From Planctomycetota bacterium (GTDB lineage Bacteria > Planctomycetota > UBA1135 > GCA-002748355): DNA of 64,000 bases. The DNA lies in the NCBI GenBank assembly GCA_020638795.1, contig JACKHW010000005.1:478569-542568 (forward strand), in the 5' to 3' direction. Made by a program: the position numbers and the translations under genes. Position 1 is the stretch's first letter, and every line of letters begins with the position of its first letter. Below are positions 42,669 to 50,950 of this stretch, in pieces. The notes beneath the pieces were generated by a model, which saw only the letters and a program-made list of their open reading frames with translations, searched no databases and was not told the origin of the DNA.

Positions 42669-43957
42669 CGAACTTGCTCCTCGGGCAACGGATCCGGGTA
42701 CTTGTAGATATCGCCTTCGAAGTTGCGGATGAGCAACGACCCGTCGGCGCGGCCGACGATGGTCTCGGGGCCGATCGGGACCTTGCCGCCTCCGCCGGGA
42801 GCGTCGATCACGAAGTCCGGGACGGCGTAACCCGTCGTGTGCCCGCGCAGCGCCTTGATGATCTCGACCCCTTTCTGCACGGGAGCGCGGAAGTGCTTCG
42901 ACCCTGGAATCGGGTCGCACTGATAGATGTAGTACGGTCGCACGCGCATCTTCAGCAGGCCGTGCATGAGGAGCTTCATCGTGTCCGGGTCATCGTTGAC
43001 ATCGCGCATCAGGACCGTCTGACTCCCGAGCGGAATGCCCGCGTCGGCGAGCATGTTGCACGCTCGCTCCACTTCGGGCGTCAGCTCGGACGGATGCATG
43101 AAGTGCACGCTGAGCCACAGGGGATGAAAACGCCGCAACATCGTGCAGAGTTCGGGAGTGATGCGCTGCGGTAGAACGGCAGGCACCTTCGTTCCGAGGC
43201 GGACGAACTCGACGTGAGGGATCGCACGCAGGCGTTCGAGCAACCACTCGATCCGACCGTCTTGCATCGTCAGTGGATCCCCACCCGAGATCAGCACGTC
43301 GCGGATCTCGTCGTTGACTGCGATGTAGTCGATCGCGCGCTGGTACTGCTCGTGATTGAAGTGGTACTCACCCGTCGTCCCGACGAGTCGGGAACGCGTG
43401 CAATACCGGCAGTACGTCGCGCAAAAACTCGTGACGAGGAAGAGCACGCGATCCGGATAGCGGTGCACGAGCCCGGGGACGGGCATGTGACCGTCTTCGT
43501 TCAGCGGGTCCGCGGCCTCTTCGGGCGACTGATCGAACTCGCCGAGTACGGGGACCATGGTCTTCCGCAACGGATCGTCCGGGTCCTGCGCGTCGAGCAG
43601 CGCGGCGTAGTACGGCGTGATGCCGACGGGCAAGCGATCGCCGAGGCGCACGACGGCGGCACGTTCGCTGTCGCTGAGGACCAGCGTCCGCTCGAGGCCC
43701 GCCAGATCCTTGATGCGATTGCGCAACTGCCAACGCCAGTCGTCCCATTCCTCCACAGAGGTTCCGGGAAACGACCTCCTACGGAACTCGTCCGCTCGGG
43801 TCTCCGGTCGCGGACGGGGTGTCGGCATCCGTACGGAGTGCTGGAGGATCCCCGCGCTGCGGGGTGAGATAGGCTCAGGCTCCTCGGCGGTCGCCGAGAA
43901 ATCCCGTGCCTCCGAACTGCGACTCGGTCGAACCGAGCCCGCTCTGCGTCGAGACAT
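42665..43957 (-). CDS. kamA: KamA-family radical SAM enzyme, probable lysine 2,3-aminomutase
   Basis: The protein (430 residues from ATG 43957, which has AAGGG 8 bases upstream; ATG 43828 is an alternative) has the family opening EEWDDWRWQLRNRI and the radical SAM cluster CATYCRYC. DVLISGGDPL follows, and the PLP lysine is in DAPGGGGK. The Asp in YYIYQCD and the Asp in VIDAPGGGGK are the residues that in lysine 2,3-aminomutase bind the lysine side chain (D293 and D330), whereas glutamate mutases carry other residues there. L-lysine to L-beta-lysine is thus the predicted reaction. It is the first gene of a six-gene operon and diverges from a BT1-type MFS gene. Confidence 0.88.
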   Translation of the reverse strand: MSRRRAGSVRPSRSSEARDFSATAEEPEPISPRSAGILQHSVRMPTPRPRPETRADEFRRRSFPGTSVEEWDDWRWQLRNRIKDLAGLERTLVLSDSERAAVVRLGDRLPVGITPYYAALLDAQDPDDPLRKTMVPVLGEFDQSPEEAADPLNEDGHMPVPGLVHRYPDRVLFLVTSFCATYCRYCTRSRLVGTTGEYHFNHEQYQRAIDYIAVNDEIRDVLISGGDPLTMQDGRIEWLLERLRAIPHVEFVRLGTKVPAVLPQRITPELCTMLRRFHPLWLSVHFMHPSELTPEVERACNMLADAGIPLGSQTVLMRDVNDDPDTMKLLMHGLLKMRVRPYYIYQCDPIPGSKHFRAPVQKGVEIIKALRGHTTGYAVPDFVIDAPGGGGKVPIGPETIVGRADGSLLIRNFEGDIYKYPDPLPEEQVR

Positions 43958-44120
43958 TCCGTGTCCCTTGGTGCCCTTCGAGGGCTCTAGGTCCACCCCC
44001 TGGGGCGCGTCTCGATGAGGTCGAGCCTTGCGGGGCTGAAGCGGCGAGACTTGTAGCACTACTCGCTGGTTCGTCAACGTCGCGTCGATCTAATCTTTTC
44101 GGTTTCGACCTCGTCCGCTC
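43958..44120. promoter_or_regulatory. Divergent promoter interval between the kamA operon and the MFS gene
   Basis: The 163-bp interval separates the first gene of a six-gene minus-strand operon from a plus-strand transporter gene, so it must carry promoters in both directions. I see no convincing -35/-10 pair or operator dyad. The boundary depends on the uncertain kamA start. If kamA begins at 43828, the interval is 292 bp. Confidence 0.4.
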
Positions 44121-45449
44121 ATGTCAGCTTCCAACTGCGGTCCGACTGCGACAGCCTTGCGTCTCGGCAGGCTGTACCTGCTCTTCGCCATCATCTACTT
44201 TCTTCAAGGGCTCGGCTCTCCGACCGACGGCCTCCTGGCACAGCCGTTCCGTTCGCTCCTGAAGGGTGCCGGCTACGACACCGCGGGGATCGCGGCGATG
44301 AGCGCGCTCGCGGCAGTGCCGTGGATGTTGAAGCCGATATTCGGACTGATCTCGGACTCGTGGCCTTGGCTCGGCTACCACCGTCGCAGCTATCTGACCG
44401 CCGCCACTCTCGGTGCGAGCGCCGCCTACGGCACGCTCTACTGGTCGACGATCGATGGAGTCAGCGCTTCGATGTTGGTCGGCATGCTCGTGGTTGCCAC
44501 AGCCGGGGTCGCCTTCGCCGATGTCGTCGTCGATGCGCTGATGGTCGAACGCGGTCAGGCAACGAACGGGACGGGTCGCCTGCAATCTGTCCAATGGGCT
44601 GCCATGTATTTCGCGGCAGCAGGAGCAGGCGTCGCAGGTGGTTGGCTCAGCGAGCATGGGCTCGAGTCCTACGGCTTCCTCGCCTGCGCGATCTTGATGG
44701 GCTCGGTTGCCGCCTTGGCGCTGTTCGCGATCTCCGAACGACGGGCGACACGAACGACTTCACGCCAAGAGAGGAACCTTCTCGCCTTCCTGAGGGACCG
44801 CGAGGCACCGCCGTTGCTCGCGGTCACGACCTTTTTGTGTCTGTGGAGCTTCAACCCGTTCTGCAACACTGTGCTCTACGTGCACATGACCACCACTCTC
44901 GGCTTCAGTGAGCAGTTCTACGGCCTGACTCTCACTCTGATGTCCCTGGGCGGCGTGGTCGGCAGCGTCGCCTATTGGTTCTACTGCCGCAAATTCGAGA
45001 TCCTGCAGCTGACGCGCGTCTCCATCTGGCTCGGGATCGCGGCGACGCTCGCATATGCCCTGTTAGGCGGGCCGGCATCCGCTTCGGTCATCAGTATCTT
45101 TGTCGGGGCAACCTATATCACGGCTGTCCTGATCCAGCTCGACCTCGTCGCCCGACTCTGCCCGCCCCGTTGGGCCGGCACGGTGTTCGCGACCTTGATG
45201 GCACTCAGTAACGCGAGTGTGTCGCTCGCCGAAGTCGTCGGCGGCGCGATCTACGAGGGAATGTCCTCGAAATGGGGCACGACCTCGGCCTTTCACACGC
45301 TGGTGATCATCGGTGCCACGGTGAACGTGCCTTGCTTCCTCCTCATGCCGTCGCTCGCGCGCGCGGCCCATCGAACTCAAGGCGCCGGCGGAATCTCCCC
45401 TGCCCGACGGAGCGCGAATCGTGCGAAGAGTGGTCCGCCGAGTTCGTGA
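44121..45449 (+). CDS. MFS transporter of the folate-biopterin (BT1) type
   Basis: The 442-residue protein has 12 predicted helices. Its N-terminal half carries the BT1 motifs YFLQGLGSP, MSALAAVPWMLKPIFGLISDSWPWLGYHRRSYL and FADVVVDALMVERG. BT1 members carry folates, biopterins, S-adenosylmethionine or other organic solutes. It diverges from the kamA operon and may move that pathway's substrate or product, which is inference from position only. Its last 73 bp overlap, tail to tail, the end of the antiporter gene. Both reading frames look genuine there. Confidence 0.85.
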   Translation: MSASNCGPTATALRLGRLYLLFAIIYFLQGLGSPTDGLLAQPFRSLLKGAGYDTAGIAAMSALAAVPWMLKPIFGLISDSWPWLGYHRRSYLTAATLGASAAYGTLYWSTIDGVSASMLVGMLVVATAGVAFADVVVDALMVERGQATNGTGRLQSVQWAAMYFAAAGAGVAGGWLSEHGLESYGFLACAILMGSVAALALFAISERRATRTTSRQERNLLAFLRDREAPPLLAVTTFLCLWSFNPFCNTVLYVHMTTTLGFSEQFYGLTLTLMSLGGVVGSVAYWFYCRKFEILQLTRVSIWLGIAATLAYALLGGPASASVISIFVGATYITAVLIQLDLVARLCPPRWAGTVFATLMALSNASVSLAEVVGGAIYEGMSSKWGTTSAFHTLVIIGATVNVPCFLLMPSLARAAHRTQGAGGISPARRSANRAKSGPPSS

Positions 45450-46606
45450 ATCACGGTCGATCCGATGATGATCCCGAGCAACGCGGGTGCCATGGGCTGG
45501 AGAACCGGCTCACGAGACGTCGTCAGAGCCAGACCGATCACGACGCCGCCTTGGGGCAACAGCGCGAATCCGGCATGGCGGCGCACGCTGGGTGCAGCAT
45601 GACCGAGACGACCTCCGGCCCTGGCTCCAACCAACTTTCCGACCGTACGCAGCAGAACGAATACGGTAACCACACCGAGGGAGCCTGCGAGCGTGGAGAG
45701 CGACAAGTGCATTCCGCTCGCGGTGAAGAACAGCACGAAGATGAGTTCGTCCGTGTAGCGCGCCAGCAGCGCGAACACTTCCTGCTGGCGCTTGCTCGTG
45801 TTCGCCGTCACACACCCCATGGTCATCGTCCCGAGCAAGGCATCCCATTCGAGCCACTGCAGGACCCCGTACACACTGCCGACCACGGCGAGAACGATCA
45901 CGATCAGGCCTCCCTCACTGTCCCGATCGCGCATGACGAACGACACGGCAGCCGCCAAAGCCAGACCGCCGCCGGCACCGATGGCCATGCAACCCGGGAT
46001 CTCCAACGCGGGAGCCACGATCTGCGACGCCGACATCGGACCGTCACCCAGCAAGGCACGACCGATCGCCATGGCGAGTGCGAAGTTGAGGATGCCTGCA
46101 ACATCATCGAGAGCCGCGACGCTCAACACGGTGTCGGTCACCGGGCCGGATGCGCGATACTGCCGCGACACGGCGAGGGTCGCCGCGGGGTCCGTCGCGG
46201 ATGCGAGCGCACCGAGGATCAGTGCGAACACCAGGGCATGCTCGCCATCGGCAACACCGAATGCGGACCCATGGAAGGACGCCAGGACAACAACACCGGC
46301 CGTAACGACGAGGAACGCGAGTTCAGCCTCCATCGCGGTCAGCCAGAGGATCGACCTGCCGAGCTGTCTCAGTTTCGCGAGACGCAGCGTCGCACCGATC
46401 TCGAACGTGATGAACGCCAAGGCGATGTCCATCGCGAGTGTCGTGTCGGTGACGAACGATCGCGGTACGATCGGCGTCGTCTCCGGGCTCAACACGATTC
46501 CCGCGATCAGATAGCCGACGATTTTCGGCAGTCCTACGCGCGCTGCGAACTGTCCGGCGAGTTGCCCCGCCGCGAGCATCAAGCCGAGAAGGAGGAGGTG
46601 CGGCAT
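45377..46606 (-). CDS. Cation/proton antiporter (CPA2 / NhaS3-Kef type)
   Basis: The 409-residue membrane protein has about 12 helices, starting LLLLGLMLAAGQLAGQFAARVGLPKIVGYLIAGIVLSP (the family's GLPxxxGYLxAGxxLGP motif), then DIALAFITFEIGATL. ALASATDPAATLAVSRQ and VAALDDVAGILNFALAM carry the TDPA and LDD acidic residues used for ion/proton exchange. There is no C-terminal TrkA domain. Na+/H+ or K+/H+ exchange is expected. The start at 46606 has GGAGGAGG just upstream. Confidence 0.85.
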   Translation of the reverse strand: MPHLLLLGLMLAAGQLAGQFAARVGLPKIVGYLIAGIVLSPETTPIVPRSFVTDTTLAMDIALAFITFEIGATLRLAKLRQLGRSILWLTAMEAELAFLVVTAGVVVLASFHGSAFGVADGEHALVFALILGALASATDPAATLAVSRQYRASGPVTDTVLSVAALDDVAGILNFALAMAIGRALLGDGPMSASQIVAPALEIPGCMAIGAGGGLALAAAVSFVMRDRDSEGGLIVIVLAVVGSVYGVLQWLEWDALLGTMTMGCVTANTSKRQQEVFALLARYTDELIFVLFFTASGMHLSLSTLAGSLGVVTVFVLLRTVGKLVGARAGGRLGHAAPSVRRHAGFALLPQGGVVIGLALTTSREPVLQPMAPALLGIIIGSTVIHELGGPLFARFALRRAGEIPPAP

Positions 46607-46725
46607 GGATCCATACGTGACAGCTCGCTTTCGGTGGACATGCGGCGATCCTATCGTTTCAAGGGAGAACGTCGAAGGTACGAGATGACGTGCCAGCGCG
46701 TCGAGCGAGGTCGGAGCAAGAAAAC

Positions 46726-47523
46726 ATGTGTGAACTCTTCGCGATGTGCAGCCGACATCCTGCGGACGTGACGATTTCGATCGAAGAACTCGCCAGCCAT
46801 GGCGGTCGTAGCGGTCCGAATCCCGACGGCTGGGGTGTCGCGTACTACGTGGAACGCGATCTGCGGCTATTGAAGGAAGCCGGCCCAGCCCTCGAAAGCC
46901 CGTGCATCCGCTTCCTCGAGCAGCGTCACATGGCGAGCACGATCGTGATGGCACACATTCGACGAGCGTCCGAAGGAGCGTTGAAGCACGCCAACAGTCA
47001 GCCATTCGCACGAGAGTTGGGCGGTCGCATGCACACGTTCGCGCACAACGGGGACGTGCCAGGCGTGTTCGAGGACCCGCGATTCTCACTCGGCTCCTTC
47101 CATCCCGTCGGCGAAACGGACTCCGAACGCGCGTTCTGTGGCCTCCTTGCCAGACTCACGCCGCTATGGACGCACGATGCACCTCCAACGATCGACGCAC
47201 GCATGGACGTCGTCTCCGCCTTTGCGGCGGAGCTTCGCGAGCTCGGTGCCGCCAACTTCCTGTATGCAGACTCGGAACTCCTCTTCGCGCATAGCGACCG
47301 GCGGAACTGGCACGATCGACTACGCCCGCCTGGCCTGCACGTTCTGGAAGACGACGCGATGCACACATCCGCCGTCCGGGTTTCTTCGACACATCGCCAC
47401 CAGAAGGCGATCCTGATCGCGAGCGTCCCGCTTTCGAACGAAGCATGGCAGCCGATGCTCCGGGGGGAGCTTCGCGTGTTCGAATCGGGCGCACTCGTGC
47501 GACGCACGATGACGACGAACTGA
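46726..47523 (+). CDS. Class II glutamine amidotransferase (YafJ/EgtC type)
   Basis: The start at 46726 places Cys at position 2 (MCELFAM), the N-terminal nucleophile exposed after Met removal in class II amidotransferases. The following motifs match YafJ: GPNPDGWGVAYY, VMAHIRRAS, NSQPFARELGG and TFAHNGDV, which contain the residues for glutamine binding and the oxyanion hole. The 265-residue protein carries no synthase domain. Relatives act as gamma-glutamyl hydrolases (EgtC) or have unknown substrates. The longer frame from 46690 is rejected because it would bury the nucleophile. Confidence 0.88.
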   Translation: MCELFAMCSRHPADVTISIEELASHGGRSGPNPDGWGVAYYVERDLRLLKEAGPALESPCIRFLEQRHMASTIVMAHIRRASEGALKHANSQPFARELGGRMHTFAHNGDVPGVFEDPRFSLGSFHPVGETDSERAFCGLLARLTPLWTHDAPPTIDARMDVVSAFAAELRELGAANFLYADSELLFAHSDRRNWHDRLRPPGLHVLEDDAMHTSAVRVSSTHRHQKAILIASVPLSNEAWQPMLRGELRVFESGALVRRTMTTN

Positions 47524-47556
47524 CTGGTCGCACCTACGAAGTCTGCGAACCGCGTG

Positions 47557-48507
47557 TCAGACCAAGTGCCCCGTGCAACTCGAACCGGAGCCGGCCGTGC
47601 ATGCCAGACAGTGCGTTCCGGTCGGCACGGGACGACCGTCGAGCGTTCGAGGATCGAGATCCCAGAGCATCGGAGCCCGTGGGCGTCCTCCGAGCGGGCG
47701 GTTCAGCGCGAGGTGGAAATCGCAATCGAAGAGTCGCCCTTCATGATCCACGCTCAGGGTCGTCCGACACATCAAGTGATCGAGTGTTGCCGGATTGAAC
47801 GCATCGCGCAGCAGTGCTTCGTAGGGAGCGAGCCCACCGGACCGTTCGAGATAGCCCCGGTAGCGCTGGATCGGCACATTGGCGAGACACCAGAGACCGG
47901 TGAACTCGATCCCCCAATCGTCGCGCAAGCGCTCGCGGTATGCGGCTTCGAGTTCGTGCTGATCCGAGGGAAGCCCGGCACCGGTCGGGTTGTACACGAG
48001 CTGCAGGCCCAACTCTCGTCGTCGACCGTAGCCGACACGATTGAGCCTCTGGAGTCCCTCGATCGAACCGTCGAAAACCCCTCGCCCGCGCTGACGATCG
48101 ACGTTGTCCTTCAGATAGCAGGGCAAGCTCGCAACGACCTGCACGCGATGCTCCGCGAGGAAGTCGACCAAGTCCTCCTGACCCGGCTCGAGCAACACGA
48201 GGAGATTGCAACGATCGAGCACGATCGCCCCCACTTCGCGCGCTGCGATCACGATCTCACGGAAGCCAGGGATGAGTTCCGGTGCCCCTCCGGTGAGATC
48301 GACGGTCGACGGTCGATGGAGCCGGATCCACTCGATCACACGCTCGCGAACCTCGGCCGACATCCTCTCTCGACGCCCGGGGCCTGCATCCACATGGCAA
48401 TGGGTGCACGCGAGGTTGCAGTAGCGTCCCAGATTGAGCTGCAGGGTCGAGAGCGTCGATCTGCGAAGCGACTGCAATTCGGTCGGAACTTGAACGTGCT
48501 CTGTCAT
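47557..48507 (-). CDS. arsS: ArsS-like radical SAM/Cys-rich protein
   Basis: The 316-residue protein has the radical SAM cluster in LQLNLGRYCNLACTHCHVDAGP and STVDLTGGAPELIPGF. LGLQLVYNPTGAGLPSDQ and a C-terminal Cys-rich stretch (DHLMCRTTLSVDHEGRLFDCDF ... GTHCLACTAGSGSSCTG) complete the pattern of the ArsS family (TIGR04167 type). ArsS transfers a 5'-deoxyadenosyl group to trivalent methylarsenic in arsenosugar synthesis. No arsM methyltransferase or other ars gene is in the window, so arsenic metabolism is only a family-based guess. The start at 48507 is chosen before the conserved LRRSTLSTLQLNL. It converges with the amidotransferase gene. Confidence 0.8.
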   Translation of the reverse strand: MTEHVQVPTELQSLRRSTLSTLQLNLGRYCNLACTHCHVDAGPGRRERMSAEVRERVIEWIRLHRPSTVDLTGGAPELIPGFREIVIAAREVGAIVLDRCNLLVLLEPGQEDLVDFLAEHRVQVVASLPCYLKDNVDRQRGRGVFDGSIEGLQRLNRVGYGRRRELGLQLVYNPTGAGLPSDQHELEAAYRERLRDDWGIEFTGLWCLANVPIQRYRGYLERSGGLAPYEALLRDAFNPATLDHLMCRTTLSVDHEGRLFDCDFHLALNRPLGGRPRAPMLWDLDPRTLDGRPVPTGTHCLACTAGSGSSCTGHLV

Positions 48508-48555
48508 GCTCGAACGACTCGAGAGGACCACCGCTCTGACGCGGCTCAACCCGTC

Positions 48556-49800
48556 TCAGGCCGACGCGGCTGCCGCGGACCGTCCACGGCGGCGGTGCTG
48601 GCGCTTCTTCCACTGACGGTCGCCGGCCGGGTTCTTAGAGCGCACGGGCTCGACAGGCTGCTTGGAGACGAAACCGTGATCGTCCACGACACGGACCTTG
48701 CTGCGCGTCTCGCGCTCGATCGCCTGGAGGTGACGTCGTTCGTCGGGCGAGCAGAACGAAATCGCCACGCCGCCGCGGCCGGCGCGGGCGGTGCGCCCGA
48801 TGCGGTGGACGTAGCTCTCGGGTTCGTTCGGGAGATCGAAGTTGACGACGTGCGTGATGTCGGCGACGTCGATACCGCGCGCCGCGATGTCGGTCGCGAC
48901 GAGCACCTTGACCTTGCCGCGGCGAAAGGCCTCGAGGGCACGCTGGCGTGCGCCTTGGGACTTGTCGCCGTGGATGGCGTCGGCGCTCTCCCCGACCTGA
49001 CGTAGGTGCTTGGACACGCGATCAGCGCCGTGCTTCGTGCGCGTGAACACGAGGACCCGCTCGAGCGCAGGGTTGCGCAGCACTTCGGCGAGCAGTTCGC
49101 GCTTGTCCTTCTTGTCGACATGCAGGACGCATTGGTCGATGCGCTCGACCGTCGTCGCTGGCGGCGTGACTTCGACACGCACGGGCTTGTGCAGGATCGA
49201 GGCAGCGAGCTCGACGATGTTGTCGGGCATCGTCGCCGAGAACAGGAGGCTCTGCCGCTTTTGCGGAAGCGTCTGGAGAACCTTGCGCACGGCGGGCAAG
49301 AAGCCCATGTCCAACATGCGATCGGCTTCGTCGAGCACGAAGACTTCGACGGCACTCAGGTCGACTTGTCCCTGCTGCATCAAGTCGATGAGCCTGCCGG
49401 GAGTCGCGACGAGCACGTCGAGACCGCGACGAAGCGCCTTGACTTGGGGGACCTGCGAGACACCGCCGAAGACAGCGGCATACCGAATGTCGACGTGTCG
49501 ACCGTAGGCCCCGAAGCTGTCCGCGATCTGAACAGCCAGTTCGCGCGTCGGCGTCAACACGAGCGCACTCGGCTTGCGAGCGACGCGCGGCATCGGGTCC
49601 CGTGCGAGATAGTCGAGAATCGGCAGCGCGAACGCAGCCGTCTTGCCGGTCCCCGTCTGCGCGATTCCGAGGAGATCACGACCTTTGAGGAGGAGTGGGA
49701 TCGCCTGACTCTGGATCGAAGTCGGCGTGTCGTAGCCCTGCTCGCGGATTGCGCGCAGGAGTGGCTCCATGAGCCCGAGTTGTGTGAAGCTGTGTTTCAT
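48556..49800 (-). CDS. rhlE: DEAD-box RNA helicase, RhlE type
   Basis: The 414-residue protein has all the superfamily motifs: the Q motif (TPTSIQSQAIP), AQTGTGKT, PTRELAVQ, ATPGRL, DEAD, SATMP, VLVFTRTKHGAD, ATDIAARGIDV and HRIGRTARAGR. The basic tail (QWKKRQHRRRGR) is typical of RhlE and likely binds rRNA. ATG 49800 (KHSFTQLGLMEPLL) is the conserved start. It unwinds RNA in ribosome assembly and RNA decay. The 325 bp upstream to the next gene hold no clear coding sequence. Confidence 0.93.
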   Translation of the reverse strand: MKHSFTQLGLMEPLLRAIREQGYDTPTSIQSQAIPLLLKGRDLLGIAQTGTGKTAAFALPILDYLARDPMPRVARKPSALVLTPTRELAVQIADSFGAYGRHVDIRYAAVFGGVSQVPQVKALRRGLDVLVATPGRLIDLMQQGQVDLSAVEVFVLDEADRMLDMGFLPAVRKVLQTLPQKRQSLLFSATMPDNIVELAASILHKPVRVEVTPPATTVERIDQCVLHVDKKDKRELLAEVLRNPALERVLVFTRTKHGADRVSKHLRQVGESADAIHGDKSQGARQRALEAFRRGKVKVLVATDIAARGIDVADITHVVNFDLPNEPESYVHRIGRTARAGRGGVAISFCSPDERRHLQAIERETRSKVRVVDDHGFVSKQPVEPVRSKNPAGDRQWKKRQHRRRGRSAAAASA

Positions 49801-50125
49801 GACGGTGGCGGACCTCGAGGAGGTCGGGCCTGAAGGCGATTCGGCCGCGCACACCTGATCGGGCGCTGCCGAGGAAAATGGGTTCTCGCGGTCGAGCCTC
49901 TTGCGTTCGGGCGTTGCAGACGAACTCGATCAGGCAGATCGGCGCACGCCGCGCGGAGGATCTCGACGATCGGACGGTCTCGGTTGCCCGAGAATCGCGT
50001 GGCCTTCGACGAGGTGACCGAGCGTCACGGTAGACCAGGCCAGGACGAGAGACTCATGGATTCCCGGAAAAGTCCGGATCGCTCCCGTGCCCCCAGCGAG
50101 ACGCCTCCGTCCCGGACCGCACGCC
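49801..50125. other. 325-bp interval without a clear gene
   Basis: It lies between rhlE and the ydeI-like gene, both on the minus strand, so it should contain the rhlE promoter. A minus-strand frame ending at 49930 reads HESLVLAWSTVTLGHLVEGHAIL, which looks protein-like over ~45 codons but has no start of its own. It could be a gene fragment. I see no hairpin or repeat of note. Confidence 0.3.
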
Positions 50126-50710
50126 CTATCGATCCTGGAACCCCTTACCAGCGAGGATTGAAGGGATGCACTTCTCGATCCGCGCGCTGCGCGTTTCCGT
50201 CTTCTTGGCCCCGGTGAAGTGCAGCACGTAGCCACGCTGCCGACCCGGGGTGAGCGCTCGGAACGCCTTGGCGAGCTTGCGATCTCGGCCCAGCACGCGG
50301 GTGAGTTCTTCGGGCAGCTCCACTTCGTCCTTCGCCGCGAACGAAACACGACGACCTTCGCGCTCGAGGACGATGGCCTGCCGCACAAAGGACTGGATGA
50401 TGGTCTTCTCGATCGCCGCTTCGCTGGAGAACTCGAGACGCAGTGCGGCCTGGGTGTTCTTGCCTTGGCTGCGTAGCAAACCGTGGCTGTCGTCGAGCAA
50501 CACGCCCTTGAAGAACATCAACGCACAGCACGTCTTGAACGGCTGGATGATCGCCACGTTGCATCCATCGACCGAATAACACGGCTTGCCCCACTTGAGC
50601 GCTTCGTCGAGGCCACAGCCGAGGAGGATGGTACGCAGCTTCCGGATCTCTGCCTGCCACGAGGTCGCTCGGTCGACGAACGCATCGACCTTGGAAGTGT
50701 CCTGTTCCAT
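50126..50710 (-). CDS. YdeI/OmpD-associated family protein
   Basis: The 194-residue cytoplasmic protein has a DUF1801-type first half (SWQAEIRKLRTILLGCGLDEALKWGKPCYSVDGCNVAIIQPFKTCCALMFFKGVLL). The YdeI C-terminal half has VELPEELTRVLGRDRKLAKAFRALTPGRQRGYVLHFTGAKKTETRSARIEKCIPSILAGKGF. The GRQRGYVLHFxxAKKxETRxxRI block is diagnostic. Family members are linked to resistance to cationic compounds or stress, without a defined biochemistry. Confidence 0.88.
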   Translation of the reverse strand: MEQDTSKVDAFVDRATSWQAEIRKLRTILLGCGLDEALKWGKPCYSVDGCNVAIIQPFKTCCALMFFKGVLLDDSHGLLRSQGKNTQAALRLEFSSEAAIEKTIIQSFVRQAIVLEREGRRVSFAAKDEVELPEELTRVLGRDRKLAKAFRALTPGRQRGYVLHFTGAKKTETRSARIEKCIPSILAGKGFQDR

Positions 50711-50950
50711 GTATTGCCTCAGCCTCAGCCACCTTGATTACTGCCACACCATGCTGCTCGAATCCTTCTCGCGCCATGGGGCGCAGAAAACCGTCCCCTC
50801 GGACCTTCGGGTCCCGTTCGCGCAGAACCCTCGCGGCCGGTCCGCGCCTCGGATACGTTGCTCGGCGGAGCGCGAACCGATCGCAGCCTGGCTCCTTCCC
50901 ATAGGTAATGAGCGAGGTCATGACTCATGAGCTACGAAAGAGCAGGAAGT

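Noticed and set aside
47557..47600. Possible selenocysteine at the TGA ending the ArsS-like gene
   Set aside because: The protein already ends in the family's Cys-rich GSSCTG tail and the TGA is followed at once by the convergent gene's end, so an ordinary stop is the simplest reading.
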